From an uncultured Lachnospiraceae bacterium (GTDB lineage Bacteria; Bacillota_A; Clostridia; Lachnospirales; Lachnospiraceae): 8,468 bases of DNA. The translations under genes were made by a program, and so were the position numbers. The stretch lies in assembly GCA_946614075.1 (NCBI GenBank), contig CAMOGO010000040.1, positions 1-8,468 on the forward strand, read 5' to 3'. Of the stretch, positions 1-5,639 are shown piece after piece; position 1 is the stretch's first letter; each line of letters starts with the position of its first letter. The notes beneath the pieces were generated by a model. That model did not search any database. It was not told where the DNA came from and saw only the letters and a program-made list of their open reading frames with translations.

Positions 1-90
1 AGACGACGACTGCCGCTTACGTGCGTGCCCCACCGTGCACTTGGCGAAGCGGAGCTATAGGCGAACGCTGAGCTTAGTGCAATGGTGCAA

Positions 91-175
91 GCTCCGCGAA
101 AAACGTAACGGTACGTAAGGTTCGCAGTCAGCAAAAGCTGCCTGCTCACCAAGTACCGACGTTTTTCAAGGCGCC
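91..175. repeat. Repeat module B, copy 1 (inverted relative to 593-676)
   Basis: This block is an imperfect inverted copy of 593-676. The two ends match best: 91-114 differ from the complement of 653-676 at one base, and 152-175 match the complement of 593-616 exactly over 24 bp. The middle is diverged. The module is itself a rough hairpin, because 99-114 can pair with 153-166. It lies inside the 1-447 foldback element, whereas its partner lies outside it, so the module has been copied independently of that element. Confidence 0.8.
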
Positions 176-186
176 GTCCGAGGTAT

Positions 187-240
187 AACATTGGCTGCCG
201 CCTTTGCCAAGATGTATGGCAGGCTTCTGAAAGCCCAGCA
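187..240 (+). repeat. Repeat module C, copy 1
   Basis: This 54-bp block recurs in direct orientation at 497-550 with three mismatches by eye (positions 202, 213 and 238). It holds small internal hairpins, including 191-195 pairing with 206-210. Its 3' part (222-236) also appears inverted at 731-745, as a 15-bp exact match. No coding role is apparent. Confidence 0.85.
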
Positions 241-496
241 TACACTACGGCTGAGGCTGCTAAAAATGGATCGTTTTGCCGACAAACGGAGCTATGAACT
301 AACGATAGCGTATCGTAACGGTGTTTACCTAAATGCACCACTGCACATTTCGCAGATCGAGCACCGTTGCACTAAGCTCAGCGTTCGCTTCCGCTCCGCT
401 TCGCCAAGTGCACGGTGGGGCACGCACGTAAGCGGCAGTCGTCGTCTATGACTTGACTGCCGCTAAGTGCTCCGCTCCAGCGTCACCTGGGAGGTA

Positions 497-550
497 AACA
501 TTGGCTGCCGCTTTTGCCAAGACGTATGGCAGGCTTCTGAAAGCCCAACA
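497..550 (+). repeat. Repeat module C, copy 2
   Basis: This is a direct repeat of 187-240, 310 bp downstream, with 51 of 54 positions identical by eye. Copy 1 lies inside the foldback element and this copy outside it, just before the nested hairpin at 565-715. The short stretch 448-490 between the foldback arm and this copy contains only fragments resembling the arm, such as a shared 10-mer at 8-17 and 454-463. Confidence 0.85.
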
Positions 551-564
551 CAGCAGTACCATAA

Positions 565-715
565 AGGACTCGGGAAATGCTTCACCTCTTAAGGCGCCTT
601 GAAAAACGTCGGTACTAGGCAAACAGACAGCTTTGCTGGCTGTGAGCCGTATGTACCGCTACGTTTTTCGCGGAGCGAGAGCGTCGCCGTAGAGGTGAAG
701 CATTTCCCGAGTCCT
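565..715. repeat. Nested hairpin unit with perfect 25-bp inverted ends
   Basis: Bases 565-589 and 691-715 are perfect 25-bp inverted repeats. Inside them a second stem forms between 601-615 and 653-669: nine plus six pairs with a two-base bulge at 659-660. An inner short stem lies around 625-643. The 10-bp palindrome AAGGCGCCTT sits at 591-600. The central part (593-676) is repeat module B, copy 2. The whole 151-bp unit could fold as one long hairpin in DNA or RNA. I see no convincing target-site duplication and no protein. A MITE-like element or a structured intergenic repeat are the likeliest readings. Confidence 0.8.
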
Positions 716-732
716 ATCGATACCCTCCAAGG

Positions 733-786
733 GCTTTCAGAAGCCTTTCAAAAACCTTTCAAAAACCTTTCAGAAGCCTTCATGAA
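733..786 (+). repeat. 11-bp tandem repeat with phased A-tracts
   Basis: Four 11-bp units related to CCTTTCAAAAA run at 733-743, 744-754, 755-765 and 766-776, with a degenerate fifth at 777-786. The units at 744 and 755 are identical. A-tracts fall at 750-754 and 761-765, and a further one lies at 794-799, which is 33 bp (three 11-bp steps) after the second. Such helical phasing usually bends DNA. The array ends 18 bp before the -35 box of the rpsF promoter, so an effect on that promoter is possible but inferred. Confidence 0.75.
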
Positions 787-803
787 TCCGCGCAAAAAAC
801 CGC

Positions 804-832
804 TTGCAATCGGCGAGGCAGCGTGGTAAAAT
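804..832 (+). promoter_or_regulatory. Sigma-A-type promoter of rpsF-ssb-rpsR
   Basis: A TTGCAA -35 box (804-809) and a TAAAAT -10 box (827-832) are separated by exactly 17 bp. TGG stands directly before the -10 box, giving an extended -10 (TGn). Transcription should start near 839, leaving a leader of about 67 bases before rpsF. A-rich DNA lies just upstream. Confidence 0.75.
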
Positions 833-860
833 GAGTCGCTGTGATATATGAAACATCCTT

Positions 861-881
861 GCTCCGGGGAGAGCCCGGGGC
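861..881 (+). promoter_or_regulatory. Hairpin in the rpsF leader
   Basis: Bases 861-868 (GCTCCGGG) pair with 874-881 (CCCGGGGC), giving eight pairs with one G-U, around the loop GAGAG. It lies about ten bases before the ribosome binding site (891-899) and is not followed by a T run, so it is not a terminator. S6:S18 autoregulatory leaders are known in many bacteria. I cannot match this hairpin to that motif, and it could be something else. Confidence 0.5.
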
Positions 882-905
882 CAGAGACCAAAAGGAGGTA
901 AAAGC

Positions 906-1193
906 ATGAACAAGTATGAGTTAGCCCTTGTTATCAGTGCAAAACTCGAAGAGGAAGAAAAAGCAGCAGCTGTCGAGAAGGTCAAAGAGTACATCACTCG
1001 TTTTGGCGGCACTATAACAAACGTCGATGAATGGGGTAAGAAGAAATTAGCTTACGAGATTCAGAAAATGAAAGAAGGCTTCTACTATTTCATCCAGTTC
1101 GAGGCAAATGGCACCTGCCCCGCACAGCTTGAGAACAGCTTGCGGATTTACGAGCCTGCCATTCGCTATCTGATCGTCAGACAGGGCGAATAG
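906..1193 (+). CDS. rpsF: 30S ribosomal protein S6
   Basis: This 95-residue protein binds 16S rRNA in the 30S platform together with S18. The start (MNKYELALVISAKLEEEE) and the central segment around WGKKKLAYEIQKMKEGFYYFIQFEA (residues 43-67) are typical of S6, as is the total length. The start codon is well supported by AAAGGAGGT at 891-899, six bases before ATG. It is the first gene of the rpsF-ssb-rpsR operon, with only 23 bp between its stop and ssb. The promoter at 804-832 probably drives all three genes. No oddity is seen in the protein. Confidence 0.97.
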   Translation: MNKYELALVISAKLEEEEKAAAVEKVKEYITRFGGTITNVDEWGKKKLAYEIQKMKEGFYYFIQFEANGTCPAQLENSLRIYEPAIRYLIVRQGE

Positions 1194-1216
1194 TTGATGA
1201 AACAAAAGGAGATTGT

Positions 1217-1747
1217 ATGAACAAAGTTATTCTCATGGGCCGTTTAACCAGAGATCCTGACGTGCGCTATTCCCAGGGAGATAATTCCATGGCAATCGCA
1301 CGCTATACGCTTGCCGTAGACCGTCGTATGTCCAGACAGAACAACAATGGTGGTGAGCAGCAGCAGACCGCAGACTTTATTTCCTGCGTGGCGTTTGGAC
1401 GTTCCGCAGAGTTCGCGGAGAAGTATCTGCATCAGGGCACGAAGCTTGTAGTCACCGGACGTATTCAGACCGGAAGCTACACGAACAGGGACGGTCAGAA
1501 AGTTTATACGACCGACGTAGTTGTGGAAGATCAGGAATTTGCAGAGAGCAAGAACGCAAGCCAGAATGGCGGTAATTACAGCAATGGTGGGAACGCTTCT
1601 TACAGCGGGAACAATAGTAATTACAGCAATGCCCCTCAGGGCGGCTTTGCACAGGAGCAGAGACGGGATACATCCCGCGCGTCCATCGGGGACGGCTTCA
1701 TGAATATTCCTGACGGAGTGGAAGACGAAGGCCTTCCATTCAACTAG
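1217..1747 (+). CDS. ssb: Single-stranded DNA-binding protein SSB
   Basis: SSB coats single-stranded DNA during replication, repair and recombination, usually as a tetramer, and recruits partners through its C-terminal tip. Here the OB fold spans about residues 1-110, starting MNKVILMGRLTRDPDVRY and including FISCVAFGRSAEFAEKYL (54-71) and KLVVTGRIQTGSY (76-88). A low-complexity linker rich in Gly, Asn and Ser follows (about 112-145). The acidic tip is DGVEDEGLPFN. The tip ends in Asn after the usual Pro-Phe, which may be normal for this lineage. AAAAGGAGA just before ATG 1217 is the ribosome binding site. The gene sits between rpsF and rpsR, its usual Firmicute position. The length of 176 residues is ordinary. 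Confidence 0.97.
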   Translation: MNKVILMGRLTRDPDVRYSQGDNSMAIARYTLAVDRRMSRQNNNGGEQQQTADFISCVAFGRSAEFAEKYLHQGTKLVVTGRIQTGSYTNRDGQKVYTTDVVVEDQEFAESKNASQNGGNYSNGGNASYSGNNSNYSNAPQGGFAQEQRRDTSRASIGDGFMNIPDGVEDEGLPFN

Positions 1748-1771
1748 AATCTGAGAATGGAGGAAATACAG

Positions 1772-2041
1772 ATGGCTTACAATAAGGCTGATAAAGCGGA
1801 TGCCCCTATGAAGAGAAGACCGGGCACGATCCGCAGAAGAAAGAAAGTTTGCGTTTTCTGTGGCGATAAGAATGGTGAGATCGATTACAAGGATGTAGCA
1901 AAGTTAAAGAGATACGTCTCTGAGAGCGGCAAGATCCTTCCGAGACGTATTACCGGAAGCTGCGCAAAGCATCAGAGAGCTCTTACGACCGCTATCAAGA
2001 GAGCACGTCACCTCTCCCTTATGCCGTATCGTGTTGATTGA
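1772..2041 (+). CDS. rpsR: 30S ribosomal protein S18
   Basis: S18 is the partner of S6 in the 30S platform. The 89-residue product ([12 protein letters not shown]...) has the S18 core: [18 protein letters not shown], then [20 protein letters not shown] and a basic C-terminal helix. The CxxC pair and the later Cys-Ala-Lys-His are the kind of residues seen in the zinc-binding (C+) form of S18; zinc binding is inferred. I place the start at ATG 1772 because GGAGG at 1759-1763 stands eight bases before it. The earlier in-frame ATG at 1757 overlaps that ribosome binding site and would add only five residues. It is the last gene of the operon, followed by a strong terminator. Confidence 0.96.
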   Translation: MAYNKADKADAPMKRRPGTIRRRKKVCVFCGDKNGEIDYKDVAKLKRYVSESGKILPRRITGSCAKHQRALTTAIKRARHLSLMPYRVD

Positions 2042-2098
2042 TCCGTAGTCGGATAGGAAAGCACGTTCATATCTACGAATACAGACAGGAATAAAAGG

Positions 2099-2126
2099 CT
2101 GCCGCACGAATGTGCGGCAGTTTTTT
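2099..2126 (+). terminator. Rho-independent terminator after rpsR
   Basis: CTGCCGCAC (2099-2107) pairs perfectly over nine bases with GTGCGGCAG (2112-2120) around the loop GAAT, followed by six T (2121-2126). Read on the minus strand the same stem is followed by CCTTTTATT, so it can also stop transcription coming from the convergent lit-like gene. Confidence 0.93.
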
Positions 2127-2130
2127 ATTG

Positions 2131-2164
2131 GGGGGTCAGACCCCGCAGACGGGGTCTGACCCCC
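2131..2164. repeat. REP-like perfect palindrome with GGGGTCAGACCCC arms
   Basis: Bases 2131-2144 and 2151-2164 are perfect 14-bp inverted repeats around the six-base loop GCAGAC. The arm itself is nearly palindromic (GGGGTC-A-GACCCC). From memory, intergenic palindromes with this core occur in many bacterial genomes and some are linked to REP-associated transposases; I cannot check that here. There is no T run, so it is a poor terminator. Its last base is also the last base of the lit-like gene's stop codon. An 8-bp direct repeat CCCCCTAA occurs at 2160-2167 and 2173-2180. Confidence 0.8.
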
Positions 2165-2847
2165 TAACGTGCCCCCCTAAAGCGGTCGGCGATGATCAGG
2201 ATGAGGCAGCCGGCGAAGAGGAGGCCGACGATCAGGATTGCGCAGTTGCGGAAGAATACCTCTGGGAGGATCTTTATGATCTCGTCTACGGCGGGGTCGA
2301 ACAGCCAGTTGGTCTTCCCGGGGAAGAACAGGTGGTGGAAGGTGACGAAGGCGCGGTCAAAGTCCACGGCGCACAGGGCGGCGATGATCAGGAAGACAGC
2401 GATAAGGATCGTTCCTGCCCAGAAGGCGGGGCCGTGGCCCGCGAGGCGCAGGGCGGTGATCTGGGTTCTGCCGGCGCGGGCGTTTGCCCGCTGCTTTTGG
2501 TAAAAGGCGAAGCAGAGCAGGAGGATGGCGGACGAGATGATCAGGACCGTGAAGTCCAGGCGGAAGAGTACGGCGCAGTCTGCGAAGTGCTGCTTGCCGT
2601 CCTCCGACCAGGCGAGCTCGCCGGTGTCGAATTCTTCGCCAAAGACGCAGAAATCCATCATGTCATCGTAGGCTTCGCGGATGACGCTTTCCGAGTAACC
2701 GGTCCTGGCTGTGAGGTCGAGCCACCCGATGTGCGCGTAGAAAAAGGGCCTGCAAAGGAGCGGGGCCGCGATCGAGGCGCTCAGGACGAAAAGCATCAGG
2801 GCGATCGTGAGTATCAGGCTATAGAGTATGCTTGGCTTTTTTTCCAT
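2164..2847 (-). CDS. Lit-like lipoprotein intramolecular transacylase (TIGR01906/DUF1461 family membrane protein)
   Basis: Lit enzymes of low-GC Gram-positive bacteria move an acyl chain within the lipid anchor of lipoproteins, making the lyso form. This 227-residue protein has four likely membrane segments (about residues 7-31, 99-117, 143-162 and 202-221). A long extracellular loop carries QHFADC (His87). After the third segment comes FHHLFFPGKTNWLFDP (His171). These positions resemble the two essential histidines reported for Bacillus cereus Lit. I chose ATG at 2847-2845 because AAAGGA stands six bases before it on the minus strand; an upstream in-frame ATG at 2913 would add 22 polar residues and coincides with the promoter. 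It converges on rpsR and diverges from gdpP. Family membership is fairly sure, but activity in this organism is inferred. Confidence 0.8.
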   Translation of the reverse strand: MEKKPSILYSLILTIALMLFVLSASIAAPLLCRPFFYAHIGWLDLTARTGYSESVIREAYDDMMDFCVFGEEFDTGELAWSEDGKQHFADCAVLFRLDFTVLIISSAILLLCFAFYQKQRANARAGRTQITALRLAGHGPAFWAGTILIAVFLIIAALCAVDFDRAFVTFHHLFFPGKTNWLFDPAVDEIIKILPEVFFRNCAILIVGLLFAGCLILIIADRFRGAR

Positions 2848-2859
2848 GGGAAATCCTTT

Positions 2860-2880
2860 CCGGCAGCCGGTTGCTGCCGG
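2860..2880 (-). promoter_or_regulatory. GC-rich hairpin at the start of the lit-like transcript
   Basis: CCGGCAGC (2860-2867) pairs perfectly with GCTGCCGG (2873-2880) around a five-base loop. On the minus strand it lies just before the ribosome binding site of the lit-like gene. The predicted transcription start (about 2878) falls at its edge, so most of the stem could form in the RNA and influence stability or translation. It has no T run on either side. Confidence 0.5.
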
Positions 2881-2884
2881 CCTT

Positions 2885-2913
2885 ATTGTAGATGGTTTTC
2901 GAACAAGAATCAA
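2885..2913 (-). promoter_or_regulatory. Sigma-A-type promoter of the lit-like gene
   Basis: Read on the minus strand, TTGATT (2913-2908) and TACAAT (2890-2885) are separated by 17 bp. The start of transcription would be near 2878, about 30 bases before the chosen ATG. Confidence 0.65.
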
Positions 2914-3007
2914 TGTGATATAGGATGGAATTTATGGCGATGCCAGGCGGTACTGGAAGGCAACCGGATTGTCATACGGCTTCTGAACAGACACTGGGGA
3001 TTTTGGG

Positions 3008-3037
3008 TTGCCTGCGTGCCTGCGATCATGGTATACT
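3008..3037 (+). promoter_or_regulatory. Sigma-A-type promoter of gdpP-rplI-dnaB
   Basis: TTGCCT (3008-3013) and TATACT (3032-3037) are 18 bp apart, and TGG precedes the -10 box as an extended -10 element. A start near 3044 would leave a leader of about 26 bases before gdpP. The roughly 95 bp between this and the opposing lit promoter show no further clear signal. Confidence 0.65.
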
Positions 3038-3069
3038 TAGACTGCTGGAAAAGGCACATGGAGGACTCT

Positions 3070-5106
3070 ATGAATAAATCAAAACGCATCAGCGGACGCC
3101 TGGCGGCCATGGCCAGACTCCCTATTATCGGCTTTATCACGATTGCTGTGCTCAGCGGTATTCTGCTCAGCATGGACCTGCCCTTTAACGGCATCTGGAT
3201 CCTGCTCGCGGTGGCGGTTGCTTTTGCCATCGTAGCCGGTGTGCTGGCTTTGTCCCAGAATAGGACCGTCCTGGCGGACATGACGTCCTTCGCGGAGAAT
3301 CTGAACGATCAGCTGCAGATCCAGTGTGAGAATCTGGAGCTGCCGATCGCGATGGTCGACGAGGAGGGTGAGATCCTCTGGCAGAATGAGCGCTTCCAGG
3401 TGATCTCCGGCAAGGAAACCAACCTGATCGAGCTGTTCCCGGAGCTTCACAAGCGTGATTTCCAGGGGTATGACCAGCACGAGAGCGTCTATGTCACAAA
3501 GGATACGCAGACCTATCGTCTGGACGCCCGGAATATCCCGGTCACCGGCCCCAATGTGGACAACGATCTCGTAAAGTCCGTGGCGGGCTCCCGGATTTCC
3601 GCCATTTACCTGTACGACGAGACCAGGCGGATCTACTGCGAGCAGGAGCTCGAGGATGAGAAAATGATCGCCGGTCTGATCTACCTGGATAATTATGACG
3701 AGGCGCTCGTCAGTGTCGAGGAGGTCCGGCGGACGCTCCTGGTGGCATTGATTGACCGGAAGATCAATCGTTTCTTCCAGAATATGGATGCGATCGTAAG
3801 GAAGACCGAGAAGGATAAATACTTTGTCGTTATCAAGCAGAAATACATCCAGGCTCTGAAGGAGGACAAATTTGGCATCCTGGACGATGTCAAGTCGGTC
3901 AATATCGGAAATGAGATGTCCGTTACCTTGAGCATCGGCATGGGCATGAACGGCGGCGACTACACGAAGAATTTCGAGTACGCCCGTACGGCGATCGATA
4001 TGGCGCTTGCCAGAGGCGGTGACCAGGCCGTAGTCAAGGATGGCGACCGGATCCAGTATTTCGGCGGAAAGTCCCTGCAGGTTGAGAAAAATACGCGTGT
4101 CAAGGCCCGTGTCAAGGCGCACGCCCTGCGAGAGCTGATGGAGAATAAAGAGCGAGTGGTCGTCATGGGCCATAAGCTTGGCGATATCGACTGCTTTGGC
4201 GCGGCCATCGGTATTTACCGGTCGATGTCCGCCCTCGGCAAAAAGACCCAGATCGTCATCAACGATGTCACCAACTCGGTCCGTCCGCTGATGGATCAGT
4301 TCATCGGAAATCCGGAGTACCCGGAGGACCTGTTCTTAAAAGGAAATCAGGCCTACTCCCTGATGAATGAGGATACGGTGCTGGTCGTCGTCGACGTAAA
4401 CCGGATCTCGATCACCGAGGAGGAGGGGCTTTTGCAGGCGGCCAAGACGATCGTCGTCTTTGACCACCACCGTCAGAGCAATGAGACGATCGACAACGCG
4501 GTCCTGTCCTATGTCGAGCCTTATGCGTCCTCGACCTGCGAGATGGTCGCGGAGATCCTTCAGTACATCTCCGAGAATGTCAAGCTGAAGCCGCTGGAGG
4601 CGAATGCTTTGTACGCCGGTATTGTCCTCGACACGAACAACTTCACCACGCAGACCGGTGTCCGCACCTTCGAGGCGGCGGCCTTCCTGAAGAGAAACGG
4701 CGCCGACGTCGTCAAGGTCCGCAAGCTGTTCCGCGACAATATGGAGGATTACAAGGCAAAGGCCATGGCCGTGCACAACGCCGAGATTTTCCGCGATTGC
4801 TTTGCCATCAGCATCTGCCAGGCGGATTCGAGCGAGAGCCCGACCGTCATCGGCGCTCAGTCGGCGAATGAGCTCTTGAATATCGTAGGCATCAAGGCCT
4901 CGATTGTTTTGACACAGTACAATGGCAAAATTTACATCAGCGCCCGTTCCATCGACGAGGTCAATGTCCAGCTGATCATGGAGAAGCTGGGCGGCGGCGG
5001 ACATTTGAGCAATGCGGGTGCGCAGCTGGTGGGCTGTACCCTGGAGGAGGCCAAGGCGCTGATCAAAGAAACCCTCAGCCAGATGTTAGCTGATGGGGAT
5101 ATCTAG
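3070..5106 (+). CDS. gdpP: Cyclic-di-AMP phosphodiesterase GdpP (DHH/DHHA1 family)
   Basis: GdpP is a membrane-bound enzyme that hydrolyses c-di-AMP to pApA and so affects potassium balance, wall stress and beta-lactam tolerance. Two membrane helices (about residues 14-35 and 41-62) are followed by a PAS-like region (about 75-170) and a degenerate GGDEF domain, with GLIYLDNYDE at 202-211 and ARGGDQ at 314-319. The DHH catalytic domain has its metal ligands in place: His368, Asp372 and Asp374 in GHKLGDIDCFGA, Asp442 in VVDVNR, Asp465-His466-His467 and Asp521 in LDTNNF. The DHHA1 domain ends with GGGGHLSNAG (641-650). The start at 3070 has GGAGG at 3060-3064. The same frame stays open upstream to 2110, but that stretch is antisense to the lit-like gene. 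The length of 678 residues fits the family. rplI follows after 66 bp. Confidence 0.95.
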   Translation: MNKSKRISGRLAAMARLPIIGFITIAVLSGILLSMDLPFNGIWILLAVAVAFAIVAGVLALSQNRTVLADMTSFAENLNDQLQIQCENLELPIAMVDEEGEILWQNERFQVISGKETNLIELFPELHKRDFQGYDQHESVYVTKDTQTYRLDARNIPVTGPNVDNDLVKSVAGSRISAIYLYDETRRIYCEQELEDEKMIAGLIYLDNYDEALVSVEEVRRTLLVALIDRKINRFFQNMDAIVRKTEKDKYFVVIKQKYIQALKEDKFGILDDVKSVNIGNEMSVTLSIGMGMNGGDYTKNFEYARTAIDMALARGGDQAVVKDGDRIQYFGGKSLQVEKNTRVKARVKAHALRELMENKERVVVMGHKLGDIDCFGAAIGIYRSMSALGKKTQIVINDVTNSVRPLMDQFIGNPEYPEDLFLKGNQAYSLMNEDTVLVVVDVNRISITEEEGLLQAAKTIVVFDHHRQSNETIDNAVLSYVEPYASSTCEMVAEILQYISENVKLKPLEANALYAGIVLDTNNFTTQTGVRTFEAAAFLKRNGADVVKVRKLFRDNMEDYKAKAMAVHNAEIFRDCFAISICQADSSESPTVIGAQSANELLNIVGIKASIVLTQYNGKIYISARSIDEVNVQLIMEKLGGGGHLSNAGAQLVGCTLEEAKALIKETLSQMLADGDI

Positions 5107-5172
5107 AAAGCAAAGTGAAAACCAATTTCATCCGATGGTTGGATGACGTAGTGAGTCAGGAGGTATATGATT

Positions 5173-5619
5173 ATGGAAATTGTTTTATTACAGGATGTCA
5201 AGTCGCTTGGTAAGAAGGGTGAGCGTGTGAAGGTCAGCGATGGCTATGCGCGTAATTTCATCCTGCCGAAGAAGCTCGGTGTCGAGGCGAATGCGGCAAA
5301 CCTGAATGATATGAAGCTGAAGGCAGCACATCAGGCTAGGATCGATGCGGAGAATCTGGCGGCGGCCAAGGAGCTTGCGGCAAAGATCGAGGCATCCCCG
5401 GTGACCCTGACGGTCAAGACCGGCGAGGGCGGCAAGGTTTTCGGATCGATCTCGACGAAGGAAATCGCCCGCGAGTTCCAGGACAAATACGGGATCGAGC
5501 TGGACAAGAAGAAAATGCAGCTGGATGACAATATCCGTACGGCCGGCAGCTACACGGTCGGCGTGAAGCTGCATAAGGAAGTCACGGCGAAGCTTTCCGT
5601 GAAGGTTGTGGAACAGTAG
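5173..5619 (+). CDS. rplI: 50S ribosomal protein L9
   Basis: L9 binds 23S rRNA near the L1 stalk and reaches out from the 50S subunit. This 148-residue protein has the typical N-terminal domain (MEIVLLQDVKSLGKKGERVK, then DGYARNFILPKKL), a long connecting helix (about residues 42-75) and a C-terminal domain with KTGEGGKVFGSIS. I place the start at ATG 5173, nine bases after GGAGG (5159-5163). The ATG at 5167 is only three bases from that site and would add two residues not usual for L9. The upstream spacer can form two small competing hairpins around 5120-5145, of doubtful meaning. It lies between gdpP and dnaB, the common Firmicute order. Confidence 0.96.
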   Translation: MEIVLLQDVKSLGKKGERVKVSDGYARNFILPKKLGVEANAANLNDMKLKAAHQARIDAENLAAAKELAAKIEASPVTLTVKTGEGGKVFGSISTKEIAREFQDKYGIELDKKKMQLDDNIRTAGSYTVGVKLHKEVTAKLSVKVVEQ

Positions 5620-5639
5620 GAAAGGCAGCGGGAAGTAAG

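Larger units (their letters stand above)
1..447. repeat. Foldback element with ~88-bp inverted arms
   Basis: Bases 1-88 are an inverted copy of 361-447. By eye, 1-55 match the reverse complement of 393-447 without a mismatch. A 5-versus-4-base difference follows, and then 61-88 match 361-388 with one mismatch. The arms enclose about 270 bp holding other repeat modules and a partly unique stretch (241-360), which itself contains a small hairpin at 302-316. The left arm starts at the first base of the window, so the element may extend further left. No transposase or credible reading frame lies inside. This could be a foldback or MITE-like element or two opposed copies of a genomic repeat. The sequence shows the structure directly, but its nature is unknown. 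Confidence 0.85.

Noticed and set aside
191..451. 86-codon open frame on the plus strand
   Set aside because: It lies entirely within repeat modules and one foldback arm, starts without a ribosome binding site, and its product resembles nothing I know.
1..786. CRISPR array
   Set aside because: The repeats are of several kinds, in both orientations and irregularly spaced, with no constant repeat and spacer lengths and no cas gene.
599..829. 76-codon open frame on the plus strand before rpsF
   Set aside because: It crosses the nested hairpin, the 11-bp tandem repeat and the -35 box of the promoter, which makes a real gene unlikely.
770..1012. 80-codon minus-strand frame overlapping rpsF
   Set aside because: It is antisense to a certain ribosomal protein gene and its promoter, so it is a shadow frame.
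1757..1771. Upstream ATG of rpsR
   Set aside because: It overlaps the ribosome binding site of the ATG at 1772 and would add residues not usual for S18.
2110..3069. Possible 320-codon N-terminal extension of gdpP, in an unbroken frame
   Set aside because: The extension starts inside the rpsR terminator, is antisense to the lit-like gene, reads as acidic low-complexity sequence, and ends where a true GdpP start with GGAGG and membrane helices begins.
3079..4173. 364-codon minus-strand frame inside gdpP
   Set aside because: It mirrors well-conserved GdpP domains and carries no recognisable protein motif. High GC content makes such antisense frames common.
4336..5004. 222-codon minus-strand frame inside gdpP
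   Set aside because: It is antisense to the DHH/DHHA1 catalytic domain, with a composition rich in Asp, Leu and Arg that is typical of reverse reading of coding DNA.
5167..5172. Earlier ATG for rplI
   Set aside because: It is only three bases from GGAGG, whereas the ATG at 5173 has good spacing and matches the usual L9 N-terminus.
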